Below, one piece after another: positions 45,815 through 53,751 of a stretch of 64,000 bases of DNA. Every line of letters starts with the position of its first letter. The first letter of the stretch is position 1. A model generated the notes under the pieces. It had not been told where the DNA came from and made no database searches. It saw nothing but the letters and a program-made list of their open reading frames with translations. Origin of the DNA: Solimonas sp. SE-A11 (lineage in GTDB: Bacteria; Pseudomonadota; Gammaproteobacteria; Nevskiales; Nevskiaceae); assembly GCF_030345715.1 (NCBI RefSeq), contig NZ_JAUASX010000012.1, positions 90,847-154,846 on the forward strand, read 5' to 3'. A program made the translations under genes and the position numbers.

Positions 45815-46573
45815 TCACCGCCGTTTCCCCATTGAGGCGTGGCGTTGTTTGCGGCCGCCGTCGAGGAAGGCCTGTATTTGAGCGTGCAGTCGGCGTTCGT
45901 GCAGGATGGAGAAGACCGAATTGATCGAGGGGATCACCACCTCGATGAGCTTGCGAATCTCCAGCGGTGACATGTAATCGATCCGGCGCCGGAAAAGTTC
46001 CAACTCGCAGCTCACCGCCGAATCGACCAAGTCTACGATATACGCCATGTCCGCAGGACCGAACCCGCGCTGCTCCGAAAGGCCGGCCTCCTTCATCCGC
46101 AGCCACAGACGGGCAATTTCCACGTCCGAAATGGTGGCGCCGCCGGAACCGGCGAAGCTGACCATGCGCAGGTCCTTCAGCTCTTTTGGCGTCATGCCGA
46201 TTTCTGCCGCAAGCCGGCCCGCATCCTCACTGACCACCAAATCCCGATGCTCGGTGGCGAGCTGACGCCGCATTTCCCCGAGCGCTTCCATCTGCTGCGT
46301 GGTAAACCCGATTTCCTCAGCGGAGCCTTGCACCAGGCTCTTGATGACCTTGAGTGGTAGAAACCGCTCGCTCTGTAGCTTGCCGATCAGAGAGAGCATC
46401 TCGACGTGGCGTTCCGTGTACCAGCCTACGTTCCGCGAGGTCTTGACCGGCGGCGGCAGCAGCCCCTGAGCGACATAAAAGCGGATGGTTTCTCGGCTGA
46501 CGCCGGAAATCTTCGACAGATCCTTGATCTTGTAGGGTGCTTTTGCTGGGGCGAGAGTCTTTCTTCGAGCCAT
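45815..46573 (-). CDS. MerR-family transcriptional regulator
   Basis: 252 residues from the ATG at 46573. The N-terminal MerR helix-turn-helix is IKDLSKISGVSRETIRFYVAQGLLPPPVKTSRNVGWYTERHVEMLSLIGKLQSERFLPLKVIKSLV. The long C-terminal region (DMAYIVDLVDSAVSCELELFRRRIDYMSPLEIRKLIEVVIPSINSVFSILHERRLHAQIQAFLD) is helical with no cysteine pair of the metal-sensing MerR, CueR or ZntR types, so an organic ligand is more likely. It is divergent from the copper monooxygenase operon, 309 bases away, and is the obvious candidate regulator. Confidence 0.88.
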   Translation of the reverse strand: MARRKTLAPAKAPYKIKDLSKISGVSRETIRFYVAQGLLPPPVKTSRNVGWYTERHVEMLSLIGKLQSERFLPLKVIKSLVQGSAEEIGFTTQQMEALGEMRRQLATEHRDLVVSEDAGRLAAEIGMTPKELKDLRMVSFAGSGGATISDVEIARLWLRMKEAGLSEQRGFGPADMAYIVDLVDSAVSCELELFRRRIDYMSPLEIRKLIEVVIPSINSVFSILHERRLHAQIQAFLDGGRKQRHASMGKRR

Positions 46574-46742
46574 ATTAGGGCGTGTGGAAGGGATGTGCTG
46601 CACAGGACAGCCCGCTGTGGCTGGAAGCCGCTGCTGGATTGAACATCTACGACGGCGGGCGTGCCACCGTCGCGAGCCAAGTATAAGCCGCATCGAGTGA
46701 AGGGATTACGCCCCAGATTGGTCCGAGGCAGCTGCAAGAATA

Positions 46743-46757
46743 AGTAGTACGACTACT
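46743..46757. promoter_or_regulatory. inverted repeat operator candidate in the monooxygenase promoter region
   Basis: AGTAGT-ACG-ACTACT is a perfect six-base inverted repeat with a three-base spacer, in the middle of the 309-base gap between the MerR-type regulator and the monooxygenase operon. It is the most symmetrical element in that gap. Whether MerR or RNA polymerase uses it is not known. Confidence 0.5.
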
Positions 46758-46800
46758 CACTATTGACTATGAACGTGGAATGGCCTACGTTTCGTTCATT

Positions 46801-46822
46801 GCAGCCCCAAGGTTGAGGCTGC
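46801..46822 (+). promoter_or_regulatory. leader hairpin upstream of the C subunit gene
   Basis: GCAGCC and GGCTGC form the outer stem around CAA/TTG inner pairs, a hairpin of about nine to ten pairs with one mismatch. It would lie in the 5' leader, about 60 bases before the pmoC-like ATG, which has its own GAGGAG ribosome site. Confidence 0.45.
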
Positions 46823-46882
46823 ACTCACGAGACGCGGCGTTCCATCGCGATTTGTTTCCAGAATTGGAAGAGGAGTCCGAAC

Positions 46883-47725
46883 ATGAATACCATCGATACA
46901 CTGCCTTCGAGCAATGCGTATGCGGCGCCCAGGGCGCCATGGGCCAGGATGTTTCTGGTCCTTTCGGGGCTGCTGTCGGTCTACACGGCCTACCGGATCT
47001 ACCAGCACACCACGGCATTCACCGTGGGGCTGGATTATTTCTCCGAGGACTTCCAGAAGTACTGGATGACGCTGCTGTATATCCAGTTGCCGGTGCTGTT
47101 TGCGCTGGGCGCGGGCATTGTGGGCTGGATCTGGCATACGCGAGACCGCAATCTGGACCGGCTGGCGCCCGCCGAGGAGCTGCGTCGCTACTTCGTGCTC
47201 CTAGGGCAACTGATGGTGTTCGGCATTATCGCCTACCTCACCGCATCGCCGGTCACCGAGGCTGATGCAGCCTGGCATCAGGTCACGGTGCGCGACACCG
47301 ACTTCACGCCGACGCACATCATGCTGTTCTACTTCGGGATACCGGTGTTCATCACGGGCGCGGTGGTGGCCTTCGTATATGCACGAACGAGGCTACCGCA
47401 GTTTGCCAAGCGCCTGTCGCTGCCGTTCGCGCTGGTTGTGGCCGGGCCGGTAATGATCATGCCGAACGTAGGTTTCAACGAGTGGGGACACACATTCTTC
47501 TATGCCGAGGAGCTGTTCGCGGCGCCGATACACTGGGGATTCGTGCTGCTCGGATGGGCTACGTTTGCGGCCGGCGGACTGCTGGTGCAAATCCTGTCGC
47601 GGATCGTCGAGCTGACCAAAGTGGCCGGATCGCACCCCGTGATTGAAGCGATGCAGGGCCCAGAAGGGAAGCAAGTTACCCGACGCAACGAGTCGGTCAA
47701 GGCAGAGCCCGCCGTGGCGGCCTGA
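46883..47725 (+). CDS. pmoC: particulate copper monooxygenase subunit C (PmoC/AmoC family)
   Basis: 280 residues with about six membrane helices. Family landmarks are WARMFLVLSGLLSVYTAYRIYQHTTAFTVGLDYFSEDFQKYWMTLLYIQLPVLF, the metal-site region TEADAAWHQVTVRDTDFTPTHIMLFYFGIP (Asp, His and His positions of the PmoC copper site are present), and VAGPVMIMPNVGFNEWGHTFFYAEELFAAPIHWGFVLLGW. Together with A and B it forms the membrane enzyme that hydroxylates methane, ammonia or short hydrocarbons. Divergence from methanotroph sequences and the hydrocarbon context favour a hydrocarbon monooxygenase; substrate is inference. Confidence 0.93.
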   Translation: MNTIDTLPSSNAYAAPRAPWARMFLVLSGLLSVYTAYRIYQHTTAFTVGLDYFSEDFQKYWMTLLYIQLPVLFALGAGIVGWIWHTRDRNLDRLAPAEELRRYFVLLGQLMVFGIIAYLTASPVTEADAAWHQVTVRDTDFTPTHIMLFYFGIPVFITGAVVAFVYARTRLPQFAKRLSLPFALVVAGPVMIMPNVGFNEWGHTFFYAEELFAAPIHWGFVLLGWATFAAGGLLVQILSRIVELTKVAGSHPVIEAMQGPEGKQVTRRNESVKAEPAVAA

Positions 47726-47751
47726 TGGAAGGGACGCGGCGAGAGTCGCGC

Positions 47752-47784
47752 AAATACGCCCGGAGCGGATGTCCGGGCGTATTT
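47752..47784 (+). promoter_or_regulatory. intercistronic hairpin between C and A subunit genes
   Basis: A perfect 13-base stem (AAATACGCCCGGA at 47752-47764 with TCCGGGCGTATTT at 47772-47784) with a seven-base loop, 26 bases after the C subunit stop. It ends in AGG rather than a T-run, so it is more likely a transcript-stability or partial-attenuation hairpin than a full terminator. It could set unequal C and A subunit levels. Confidence 0.75.
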
Positions 47785-47911
47785 AGGTTCCTTCAAGCCA
47801 GCACAGCGCTAGCAAAAGTACACGCGGGGAGCCAGTCGGCCAGGCCCCGTGGCAAATCAAACTGGTCGCCTGAGGCGTTCATTAGACACGGCGACGTGTG
47901 AGGAGACATTA

Positions 47912-48700
47912 ATGAAGGTGGATAAAATGCCGCTACCCCCGGCGCAGACAGAACTGCGTGCTACGGAGGTGGGGCTGACCAGCGCGGCCGAGCAGCACAG
48001 GGCCTACGTGCAGGCGGACCTGCTAATCATCCCGCTGATTGTGATGCTCTTCATGGGTATTTTCAGCTTCCACTTCGCACTGCTTGTGGGAGACTGGGAT
48101 TACTGGGTTGACTGGCGCGACCGCCGTTGGTGGCCTTTGGTCACGCCGCTGGCGCTGACGGTGCTGCCGGGGGTCTTCGGCTATTTGCTCTGGGAAAAAC
48201 TGAGACTGCCGCTAGGCGCCTCACTCACAATCCTATGCCTGACCCTGGCGGCCTGGATCAGCCGGTACCTCAACTTCCATTTGTTTGCAGACTTTCCGAT
48301 GAACTTCGTCTGGCCTTCAACCTACATAGGCCTGGGATTGATCATTGACTGCTTGTTGCTGCTGACGCGCAGCTTCTTCTGGACAGGGCTGTTCGGCGGT
48401 TTCGCGTTCGGCCTGCTGGTCTATCCGCTGAACTGGCCGCTGCTCGCCCCTTTCCAGGTTCCGGTGGAGTTGCACGGAACGATGCTGACAGTGGCCGATC
48501 TGATGGGCTACGAGTACATCCGCACAGCCATACCTGAATATGTGCGAATCATCGAGGAATCGACGCTGCGCACATTCGGCGAGGCCGTGACGCCGCTGAC
48601 GGCGGTGTTCGCGGGCTTCCTCAATATCATGAACTACTGGTTCTGGCTGTGGATCGGCTATCTCGGTTCCAAGGCCATATGGATCCGGAAAATCGTCTGA
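47912..48700 (+). CDS. pmoA: particulate copper monooxygenase subunit A (PmoA/AmoA family)
   Basis: 262 residues from the ATG at 47912 with a GAGGAGA ribosome site. Seven membrane helices are apparent. The diagnostic block GDWDYWVDWRDRRWWPLVTP is the segment used to detect pmoA and amoA genes. Further family blocks are WISRYLNFHLFADFPMNFVWPSTYIGLGLIIDCLLLLTRSFFWTGLFGGFAFGLLVYPLNWPLLAPFQVPVELHGTMLTVADLMGYEYIRTAIPEYVRIIEESTLRTFGE. This subunit is a structural part of the membrane enzyme. Confidence 0.95.
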   Translation: MKVDKMPLPPAQTELRATEVGLTSAAEQHRAYVQADLLIIPLIVMLFMGIFSFHFALLVGDWDYWVDWRDRRWWPLVTPLALTVLPGVFGYLLWEKLRLPLGASLTILCLTLAAWISRYLNFHLFADFPMNFVWPSTYIGLGLIIDCLLLLTRSFFWTGLFGGFAFGLLVYPLNWPLLAPFQVPVELHGTMLTVADLMGYEYIRTAIPEYVRIIEESTLRTFGEAVTPLTAVFAGFLNIMNYWFWLWIGYLGSKAIWIRKIV

Positions 48701-48710
48701 GGGCGCGCGG

Positions 48711-49958
48711 ATGAGAACATTAAAAACGCTATTGGTTGTCTGGCTGGGCCTGACCGCTCTTCTCCTGAGCCACGTACCCGCCGCATTTGCGCACGGCGAG
48801 CGTGCGCAAATGCCGCAGCTGCGCATGCGCGCGGTGCACTGGATCGATGTTCAGGTTTCGACGGCGAAGCTGGGCGTCAACGACATCGTCAAGATCAGCG
48901 GCAAATTCATGCCTTCTGAGTACTGGCCGCATCACGTCAACTCGATCGAGGACACCGCCTACCTCAACATAGGTGTTCCGGGGCCGTCCTTCGTCAGGCT
49001 GGATTCGCGCGTCAACGGCGTACCCATGATCCGCTCGACATCGTTTCGCAGGGGCGAGCTTTATGATTTCGAGATCGTGCTCAAAGCACGCAGACCAGGG
49101 CGGTACCACGTTCATACGGTCATCAACGTCGAAGGAACCGGCCCGATCATAGGTCCCGGAACCTGGGTAGAGGTCACAGGCGACCCGGCGGCCTTCGAGA
49201 ACACGGCCACCACGCTGCTGGGGCAGACGATAGATCTGGAAAACTACGGATTCGGCAATGTGAAGTGGTGGTCCGCCCTATGGTTTGCCATGGGATTGGC
49301 TTGGTTCGTGTACTGGTTGACCAAATGCCCGATTGCCATTCCGCGCTTCAAACGCGCGTCCGAACTGGGTCCTGACGCCGACCAGATGATTACGCCGATG
49401 GATCGGCGCATGGGCGGCATCTTCCTGGCGCTGACCCTGACGCTGATCGCCGGCGGCTACGTGTATGCGCAGGAGAAGTGGCCGATTACCACGCCGCTGC
49501 AGACCGGCAAGATTGATGTGCCACCGCTTGAGCAGCCCACCAGTCCGGTAAGCGTCCGCCTCATAGAGGCACGCTATCGAATTCCCGGGCGTAGCTTCCG
49601 CCTGGAACTGGAGGTCAGCAACAAGGGCGACAGCCCAGTCAACGTCGGCGAGTTCGCGGCCGGAAATCTGCGCTTCATCAATGCCCGGATACTGAATGTG
49701 CAGCCCCGGGATGAGCATGACCTCGTGGCACCGGATGCCCTGCGCGTGGAGGGTGCGCCGGTCGCACCCGGCGAGACACGGCGGGTGGTCTTGTATGCCG
49801 ACGATGCCATGTGGGAGACCGAACGCATGACGACGATGATTGCTTCTCCTGACGCGGTCGTTGCCGGATTGCTGTTCTTCTTTGACGGGCGTGGTCGTCG
49901 GTATATGGTGGAGTTCGGCGGTCCGATGATTCCCGACTTCGGCATGGTCAAGACGTGA
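48711..49958 (+). CDS. pmoB: particulate copper monooxygenase subunit B (PmoB/AmoB family)
   Basis: 415 residues. A signal peptide ends AAFA so that His28 becomes the mature N-terminus, as required for the CuB site, and the partner histidines are in GRYHVHTVIN (His133 and His135). Two cupredoxin-like soluble domains flank a pair of membrane helices (WWSALWFAMGLAWFVYWLTKCPIAIPRF and IFLALTLTLIAGGYVYAQEKWPITTPLQTG). The C-terminal part (LTNKGD-type LELEVSNKGDSPVNVGEFAAGNLRFIN) is typical. All CuB ligands are present, so a working enzyme is likely. Confidence 0.95.
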   Translation: MRTLKTLLVVWLGLTALLLSHVPAAFAHGERAQMPQLRMRAVHWIDVQVSTAKLGVNDIVKISGKFMPSEYWPHHVNSIEDTAYLNIGVPGPSFVRLDSRVNGVPMIRSTSFRRGELYDFEIVLKARRPGRYHVHTVINVEGTGPIIGPGTWVEVTGDPAAFENTATTLLGQTIDLENYGFGNVKWWSALWFAMGLAWFVYWLTKCPIAIPRFKRASELGPDADQMITPMDRRMGGIFLALTLTLIAGGYVYAQEKWPITTPLQTGKIDVPPLEQPTSPVSVRLIEARYRIPGRSFRLELEVSNKGDSPVNVGEFAAGNLRFINARILNVQPRDEHDLVAPDALRVEGAPVAPGETRRVVLYADDAMWETERMTTMIASPDAVVAGLLFFFDGRGRRYMVEFGGPMIPDFGMVKT

Positions 49959-50569
49959 TGGCAACGACGCGTGGACGTCTTTGCGCGCTGGTGACGATGC
50001 TCTCGATGCTGGTCCACTCGGCATCGGCACAGGCGCATGGCGGAGTGTCGATGGAAGACGACCGGTGCATCATGAAGATCGGGCCGTTGCGAGCGCACTT
50101 CACGGGGTATCAGCCGGAAAAGCGGGCCACGCAGGAATTCTGTGAGGACATCCCGGAAACCGGGCGCGCCATCATCGTGATCGACTACGTGAGTCCGGTT
50201 CTGAGGAACCAGACCGTCGAGTTCCGCGTGCTCAGGGACAGCAAGAACCTGCAGGCGCGAGGGCGTTACGAGGATCTGGGCAGCCCGCGAGAGATCGAAG
50301 CGGCCACGGTGGTCCACGTTCCCGCGCAGGTCTATCCGCGCGGCACGCTGAACTTCGAGCACCGTTTCGACGAACCCGGCTGGTACATCGGCATGATCGA
50401 GGTCACCGATCCAGCGACCGGCCAGGTGCTTCACTCGGTGTTTCCCTTTCGCGTGGGAATGCGGAGCTTGTGGCGCTACGCTCCCGTGTTCCTGTTATTG
50501 GTGGGCGCAGCGGCTCTCGCATACTGGCTGACAGGCCGGAATAAAATGGCTCCGGAGCGGTTGGGATGA
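49958..50569 (+). CDS. PmoD-like periplasmic protein with C-terminal membrane anchor
   Basis: 203 residues from an ATG at 49958 that shares one base with the subunit B stop. A signal peptide (VTMLSMLVHSASAQA) is followed by a soluble beta domain and a C-terminal helix (YAPVFLLLVGAAALAYWL). Conserved-looking metal candidates are clustered after the signal: HGGVSMEDDRCIMKIGPLRAHFTGYQ...FCED, with Met, Cys, Met, His and Cys. Position, topology and these residues recall PmoD copper proteins, but I cannot confirm homology by eye; it may be another copper-delivery protein. Confidence 0.75.
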   Translation: MATTRGRLCALVTMLSMLVHSASAQAHGGVSMEDDRCIMKIGPLRAHFTGYQPEKRATQEFCEDIPETGRAIIVIDYVSPVLRNQTVEFRVLRDSKNLQARGRYEDLGSPREIEAATVVHVPAQVYPRGTLNFEHRFDEPGWYIGMIEVTDPATGQVLHSVFPFRVGMRSLWRYAPVFLLLVGAAALAYWLTGRNKMAPERLG

Positions 50570-50949
50570 AGTGTATGGAGAGGTGCCGGCGGGCGCTGCT
50601 GCTCGCCGCGCTGTGGCTGCACGCCCCGCTAGCGTTCGCCCACGCTGCGCTGGTTAGCTCCGAGCCTGGGCGACGCGCGGTGCTTACGACGCCGCCTTCG
50701 CAGATACGGCTGTGCTTTAACGAGAATGTGGAGGCGAAGTTCTCGCAGGTGACGCTGTCGCGCGCCGGCGAGGACGGCAGCCTTGCGCTCGGCCGCATCG
50801 CGCTCGACACGGGGTCCGCCAACTGTCTGCAGGTACCGATCAAATCTCCGCTGACGAATGGAAACTACACGGTCCGGTATCGGGTACTTTCGGTCGATGG
50901 ACACGTGGTGGACTACGGATATGGTTTTCGGCTGAACGCGCCCTGGTAG
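50566..50949 (+). CDS. copC: CopC-domain periplasmic copper-binding protein
   Basis: 127 residues; ATG overlaps the preceding stop by ATGA. The signal peptide ends LAFA, leaving a mature N-terminal His (HAALVSSEPGRRAVLTTPPSQIRLCFNENVEAKFSQVTL), which together with the Asp-x-His in LSVDGHVVDYGYGFRL makes the Cu(II) site of CopC. It lacks the Met-rich Cu(I) loop. It probably supplies copper to the monooxygenase together with the CopD-type protein encoded next. Confidence 0.92.
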   Translation: MKCMERCRRALLLAALWLHAPLAFAHAALVSSEPGRRAVLTTPPSQIRLCFNENVEAKFSQVTLSRAGEDGSLALGRIALDTGSANCLQVPIKSPLTNGNYTVRYRVLSVDGHVVDYGYGFRLNAPW

Positions 50950-50955
50950 CGCAGT

Positions 50956-52920
50956 GTGATTGAGCTTCTGTCGGCGGTTTCGAGGCTGTTCGCACTGGGC
51001 GGAGCGACTTGGATCGTGGGCTCCGCCATGTTTCGCCACGTCTGCATTGCGCAGGCTCAGTGGCGGCAGCGGGTGCCCTGGAAGCTGACGCTTGCCGCTG
51101 CACTGGCCGTGGTCCTGGGGCATGCCGGCCTGCTGTCGGCGCAGCTGCTGGCGCTGGCGGAGCTGGGCACTGGCGGAGCGCACGACTTCGTCATCGGGAC
51201 GCGGGCCGGCATGGTCTGGTTGATGCGCGCCGCACTGGGCGGCCTGCTGCTTGCCACCGCTGCAGCACTGGCCACTGCACGGGGGGGCGAGGGCGGCCAC
51301 GTGGCCTGCGCTGCGCTGGCGGCAGGCTATCTGACGCTCGCGCCCTGGGGCGGTCATGCGGCGGCAGCAGAAGTGCCTTGGCAGGTCCTCGTCCCCAATG
51401 TGGTCCACATCCTTGCGGTTGCGGCCTGGCTCGGCGCGCTGCCTTCATGGCTGCTGGCGGCGAGGGCCTATGCGAGCCAGCCAGACAGCGCGCTGCCGAC
51501 GGAGGCGCTCGCAGGCATACTGACGCGCTTCTCGCGCCTGGCGATGGTGCTGATGCTGGTCATTGTGCTCAGCGGCGTCTGGCTCGGCACCCGCTATATC
51601 GAAAACGCGGGCGACCTGCTGGGAACGCGCTACGGATATCTGGTTCTCGGCAAGCTGGGTCTGCTCGCGCTTGCACTGGCCTTCGCCAACCGTCTGCGCA
51701 GCCGATTCCTGCCGGCGCTGCGTGAAGCGGGCGAGATCGCCGACCAGCGCCGGCGCGCAGGCGAGGCCGCGCGGCAGGTCACGCTCGAGCTGGCGGCGGC
51801 GTCGGGGGTGCTCGCCTGCGCGGCGTGGCTGGCGCAGACCACGCCGGCGCTGCACGAGCCTGATCCCTATTGGTGGCTGCCGTTCCGCTGGTCGCTGGAA
51901 GCGACCTGGGCCGAGCCCGGTTTGCGCCCATGGATCACCGGCGGTCTGCTGGTTATGGCCCTCGGCGCCGCAGCGGCGCTGCAGGGCCGCCGGCCGGGTT
52001 GGAGACGGCCGGGCGCAGCCGGCTTCGTCGCCGGCGCCGGGACACTGTGCTGGGCGCTGGCCGTGCCGGCGTATCCCAGCACCTACAAGCGCTCGCAGGT
52101 GCCTTATCTCACCGTCTCCGTCGCCAGCGGCCGCGCCTTGTACGGCGAACATTGCGCCGCCTGCCACGGGGCCGGCGGCCGCGGCGACGGCCCTGCCGGC
52201 GCCAACCTGCCGCGCCCGCCGGCCGATCTGAGCGAGCCCCATACGGCGCTGCATACGGCCGGCGACATGTACTGGTGGCTCACGCATGGAATCCCGGAAA
52301 GCGGCATGCCGCCCTTGGGCGATCGGTTGTCCGACGACGAACGCTGGGACCTGATCAATTTCCTGCGCGCGTTTTCGGAAGGCTTTCAGAGCCGGGTGGT
52401 GGGCCCGCAGACCGTGCCCGGACAAGCCTGGCTGGGCGCCATCAATTTCTACCTGCACGGCGTGCCGGGAAAGGCCGAGCTCAAGGCCTATCGCGAGACC
52501 CACAACGTGCTGCTCGCCTTTCTCGGTGGCCCGCAGGCACAGGAACGGGCCCAGGTGCTGGCGGCGGGTTCCGCGGCGCTGCGCTCACGCCGCACCCAAG
52601 TGCTGGCCATTCCGCTGGGCGCAACGGAGCTGCCGGCCAATCTGCCCTTTCCCGTGCTCAGACCGGGCGCAGCGGAGCTGTGGGCCGCCTACGAGCTGCT
52701 GACGCGCACCGTTTCCGACCGCGGCGCGCCGGACCGGCTGGGCATGGCCTGGAGCCACGCGGAGTTTCTCATCGACCGCTTCGGTTACGTCCGTGCCCGC
52801 TGGATCGCCGACGAACGTCCGGAGGCGGGCTGGGCGCAGCTCGAACACCTCTATCCCGAACTGGAGCGGCTCAACGCCGAACCCCGGCTGCGACCGCCGC
52901 CCGACGACCACGTCCACTGA
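50956..52920 (+). CDS. CopD-type membrane protein fused to cytochrome c and a redoxin-like domain
   Basis: 654 residues from a GTG at 50956. Residues 1 to about 380 are CopD-like with roughly eight to ten helices (LFALGGATWIVGSAMFRH, VPNVVHILAVAAWLGALPSWLLAARAY, VLMLVIVLSGVWLGTRY). Then a class-I cytochrome c: ALYGEHCAACHGAGGRGDGP (haem cysteines near residues 400 and 403) with the Met ligand likely in GIPESGMPPLGDRLSDDERWDLINFLRAFSEG. The last 170 residues (VLAIPLGATELPANLPFPVL...AWSHAEFLIDRFGYVRARWIADE) resemble a thioredoxin-fold domain without a CxxC. The fusion links copper uptake to electron transfer. Confidence 0.85.
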   Translation: MIELLSAVSRLFALGGATWIVGSAMFRHVCIAQAQWRQRVPWKLTLAAALAVVLGHAGLLSAQLLALAELGTGGAHDFVIGTRAGMVWLMRAALGGLLLATAAALATARGGEGGHVACAALAAGYLTLAPWGGHAAAAEVPWQVLVPNVVHILAVAAWLGALPSWLLAARAYASQPDSALPTEALAGILTRFSRLAMVLMLVIVLSGVWLGTRYIENAGDLLGTRYGYLVLGKLGLLALALAFANRLRSRFLPALREAGEIADQRRRAGEAARQVTLELAAASGVLACAAWLAQTTPALHEPDPYWWLPFRWSLEATWAEPGLRPWITGGLLVMALGAAAALQGRRPGWRRPGAAGFVAGAGTLCWALAVPAYPSTYKRSQVPYLTVSVASGRALYGEHCAACHGAGGRGDGPAGANLPRPPADLSEPHTALHTAGDMYWWLTHGIPESGMPPLGDRLSDDERWDLINFLRAFSEGFQSRVVGPQTVPGQAWLGAINFYLHGVPGKAELKAYRETHNVLLAFLGGPQAQERAQVLAAGSAALRSRRTQVLAIPLGATELPANLPFPVLRPGAAELWAAYELLTRTVSDRGAPDRLGMAWSHAEFLIDRFGYVRARWIADERPEAGWAQLEHLYPELERLNAEPRLRPPPDDHVH

Positions 52921-52941
52921 CCCCCACCGGAGTCCTGAATC

Positions 52942-53424
52942 ATGAAACCCCACGCCCTAATGCTTCTGACTACACTGTCCGCCGGTCTTCCCCTAGTTCT
53001 GCACGCGGCGGCAGAGGGAACGCACGCCCACCACGCCCACCACGCTCAGCCGTCTGAAGGCGCTGCCGTGGCGGCGGACGAAGTGCCGCCGCTGCGCATC
53101 ATCTTGCCCGAAAACGGCGCAAAGGTCGGAACGCAGCTTGCCGTGGTGTTCGAGACGCCGGGTGATCTGGGCCGGCTCACCATGAGCGCGCCTGTGATCG
53201 GGACGCACCTGCACATCGAAACCGAGGGCGTGTCGCTGATGCCGACGGCCGACCAGCTGATTGCGCTGGGCGGCGGACGCTACCTCTTCGTCTTTGACCT
53301 GCCCGTTGCGCCCGGTGAGCGCAGGCTGCGGGTCTATTGGTCGGACGGCATGCACCGCACCATCGATGCCAGCATGCAGACGGTCAAGCTGACAGTGGAG
53401 GCGGCGCACGGGCGGCCGAAGTGA
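52942..53424 (+). CDS. His-rich secreted protein of the monooxygenase operon
   Basis: 160 residues with a signal peptide (LLTTLSAGLPLVLHAAAEG) followed by HAHHAHHAQ, a likely copper-binding His cluster. The rest is a beta domain (LRIILPENGAKVGTQLAVVFETPGDLGRLTMSAPVIGTHLHIETEGVSLMPTADQLIALGGGRYLFVFDLPVAPGERRLRVYWSDGMHRTID) with further His and Met residues. It lies 21 bases after the CopD fusion. I do not recognise a named family; a periplasmic copper chaperone or store is the likely role. Confidence 0.8.
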   Translation: MKPHALMLLTTLSAGLPLVLHAAAEGTHAHHAHHAQPSEGAAVAADEVPPLRIILPENGAKVGTQLAVVFETPGDLGRLTMSAPVIGTHLHIETEGVSLMPTADQLIALGGGRYLFVFDLPVAPGERRLRVYWSDGMHRTIDASMQTVKLTVEAAHGRPK

Positions 53425-53452
53425 GGCCACGGCCACGGCCCGATCGCGGCGT

Positions 53453-53630
53453 TCAGGGTCCGAACGCTGCGATACCGGTTTACGCACGGCCCAGGATCAG
53501 CGCGTGGATATAGTGCGTGCCTTCGTAGGTGTTCATTGCTTCCAGGTTGAGCATGTGCCGGATGACGTGGTACCCGCCCGAGATGCCATTGCCGCCGTGC
53601 AGGTCGCGGACGAGGCGCACGATATCCTTT
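53453..53630 (-). pseudogene. glutaryl-CoA-dehydrogenase-like acyl-CoA dehydrogenase, C-terminal fragment
   Basis: The minus strand reads [49 protein letters not shown], a stop codon, then TGIAAFGP and a second stop. The GGNGIS...NTYEGT...HALILGRA block with TGI(Q)AF ending is characteristic of glutaryl-CoA dehydrogenases. Only about 60 residues remain. Bases 53631-53751 show nothing recognisable. Confidence 0.8.
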
Positions 53631-53751
53631 GCCTTGCGGTGAAGTATTTCCCAAGTTGGCGCAGCAGAAGGAGAGTCGGATCGAAGGGGGCGCCTGATGC
53701 CTGATCACGTTCACATGCCCGAACTGCCCAGTGAACGTGCATCCCGGATCA

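Noticed and set aside
46883..49958. ammonia or methane monooxygenase identity
   Set aside because: The subunit family is certain, but no methanol, formaldehyde or nitrogen-oxidation genes accompany it; a specific ammonia or methane role is not supported by this window.
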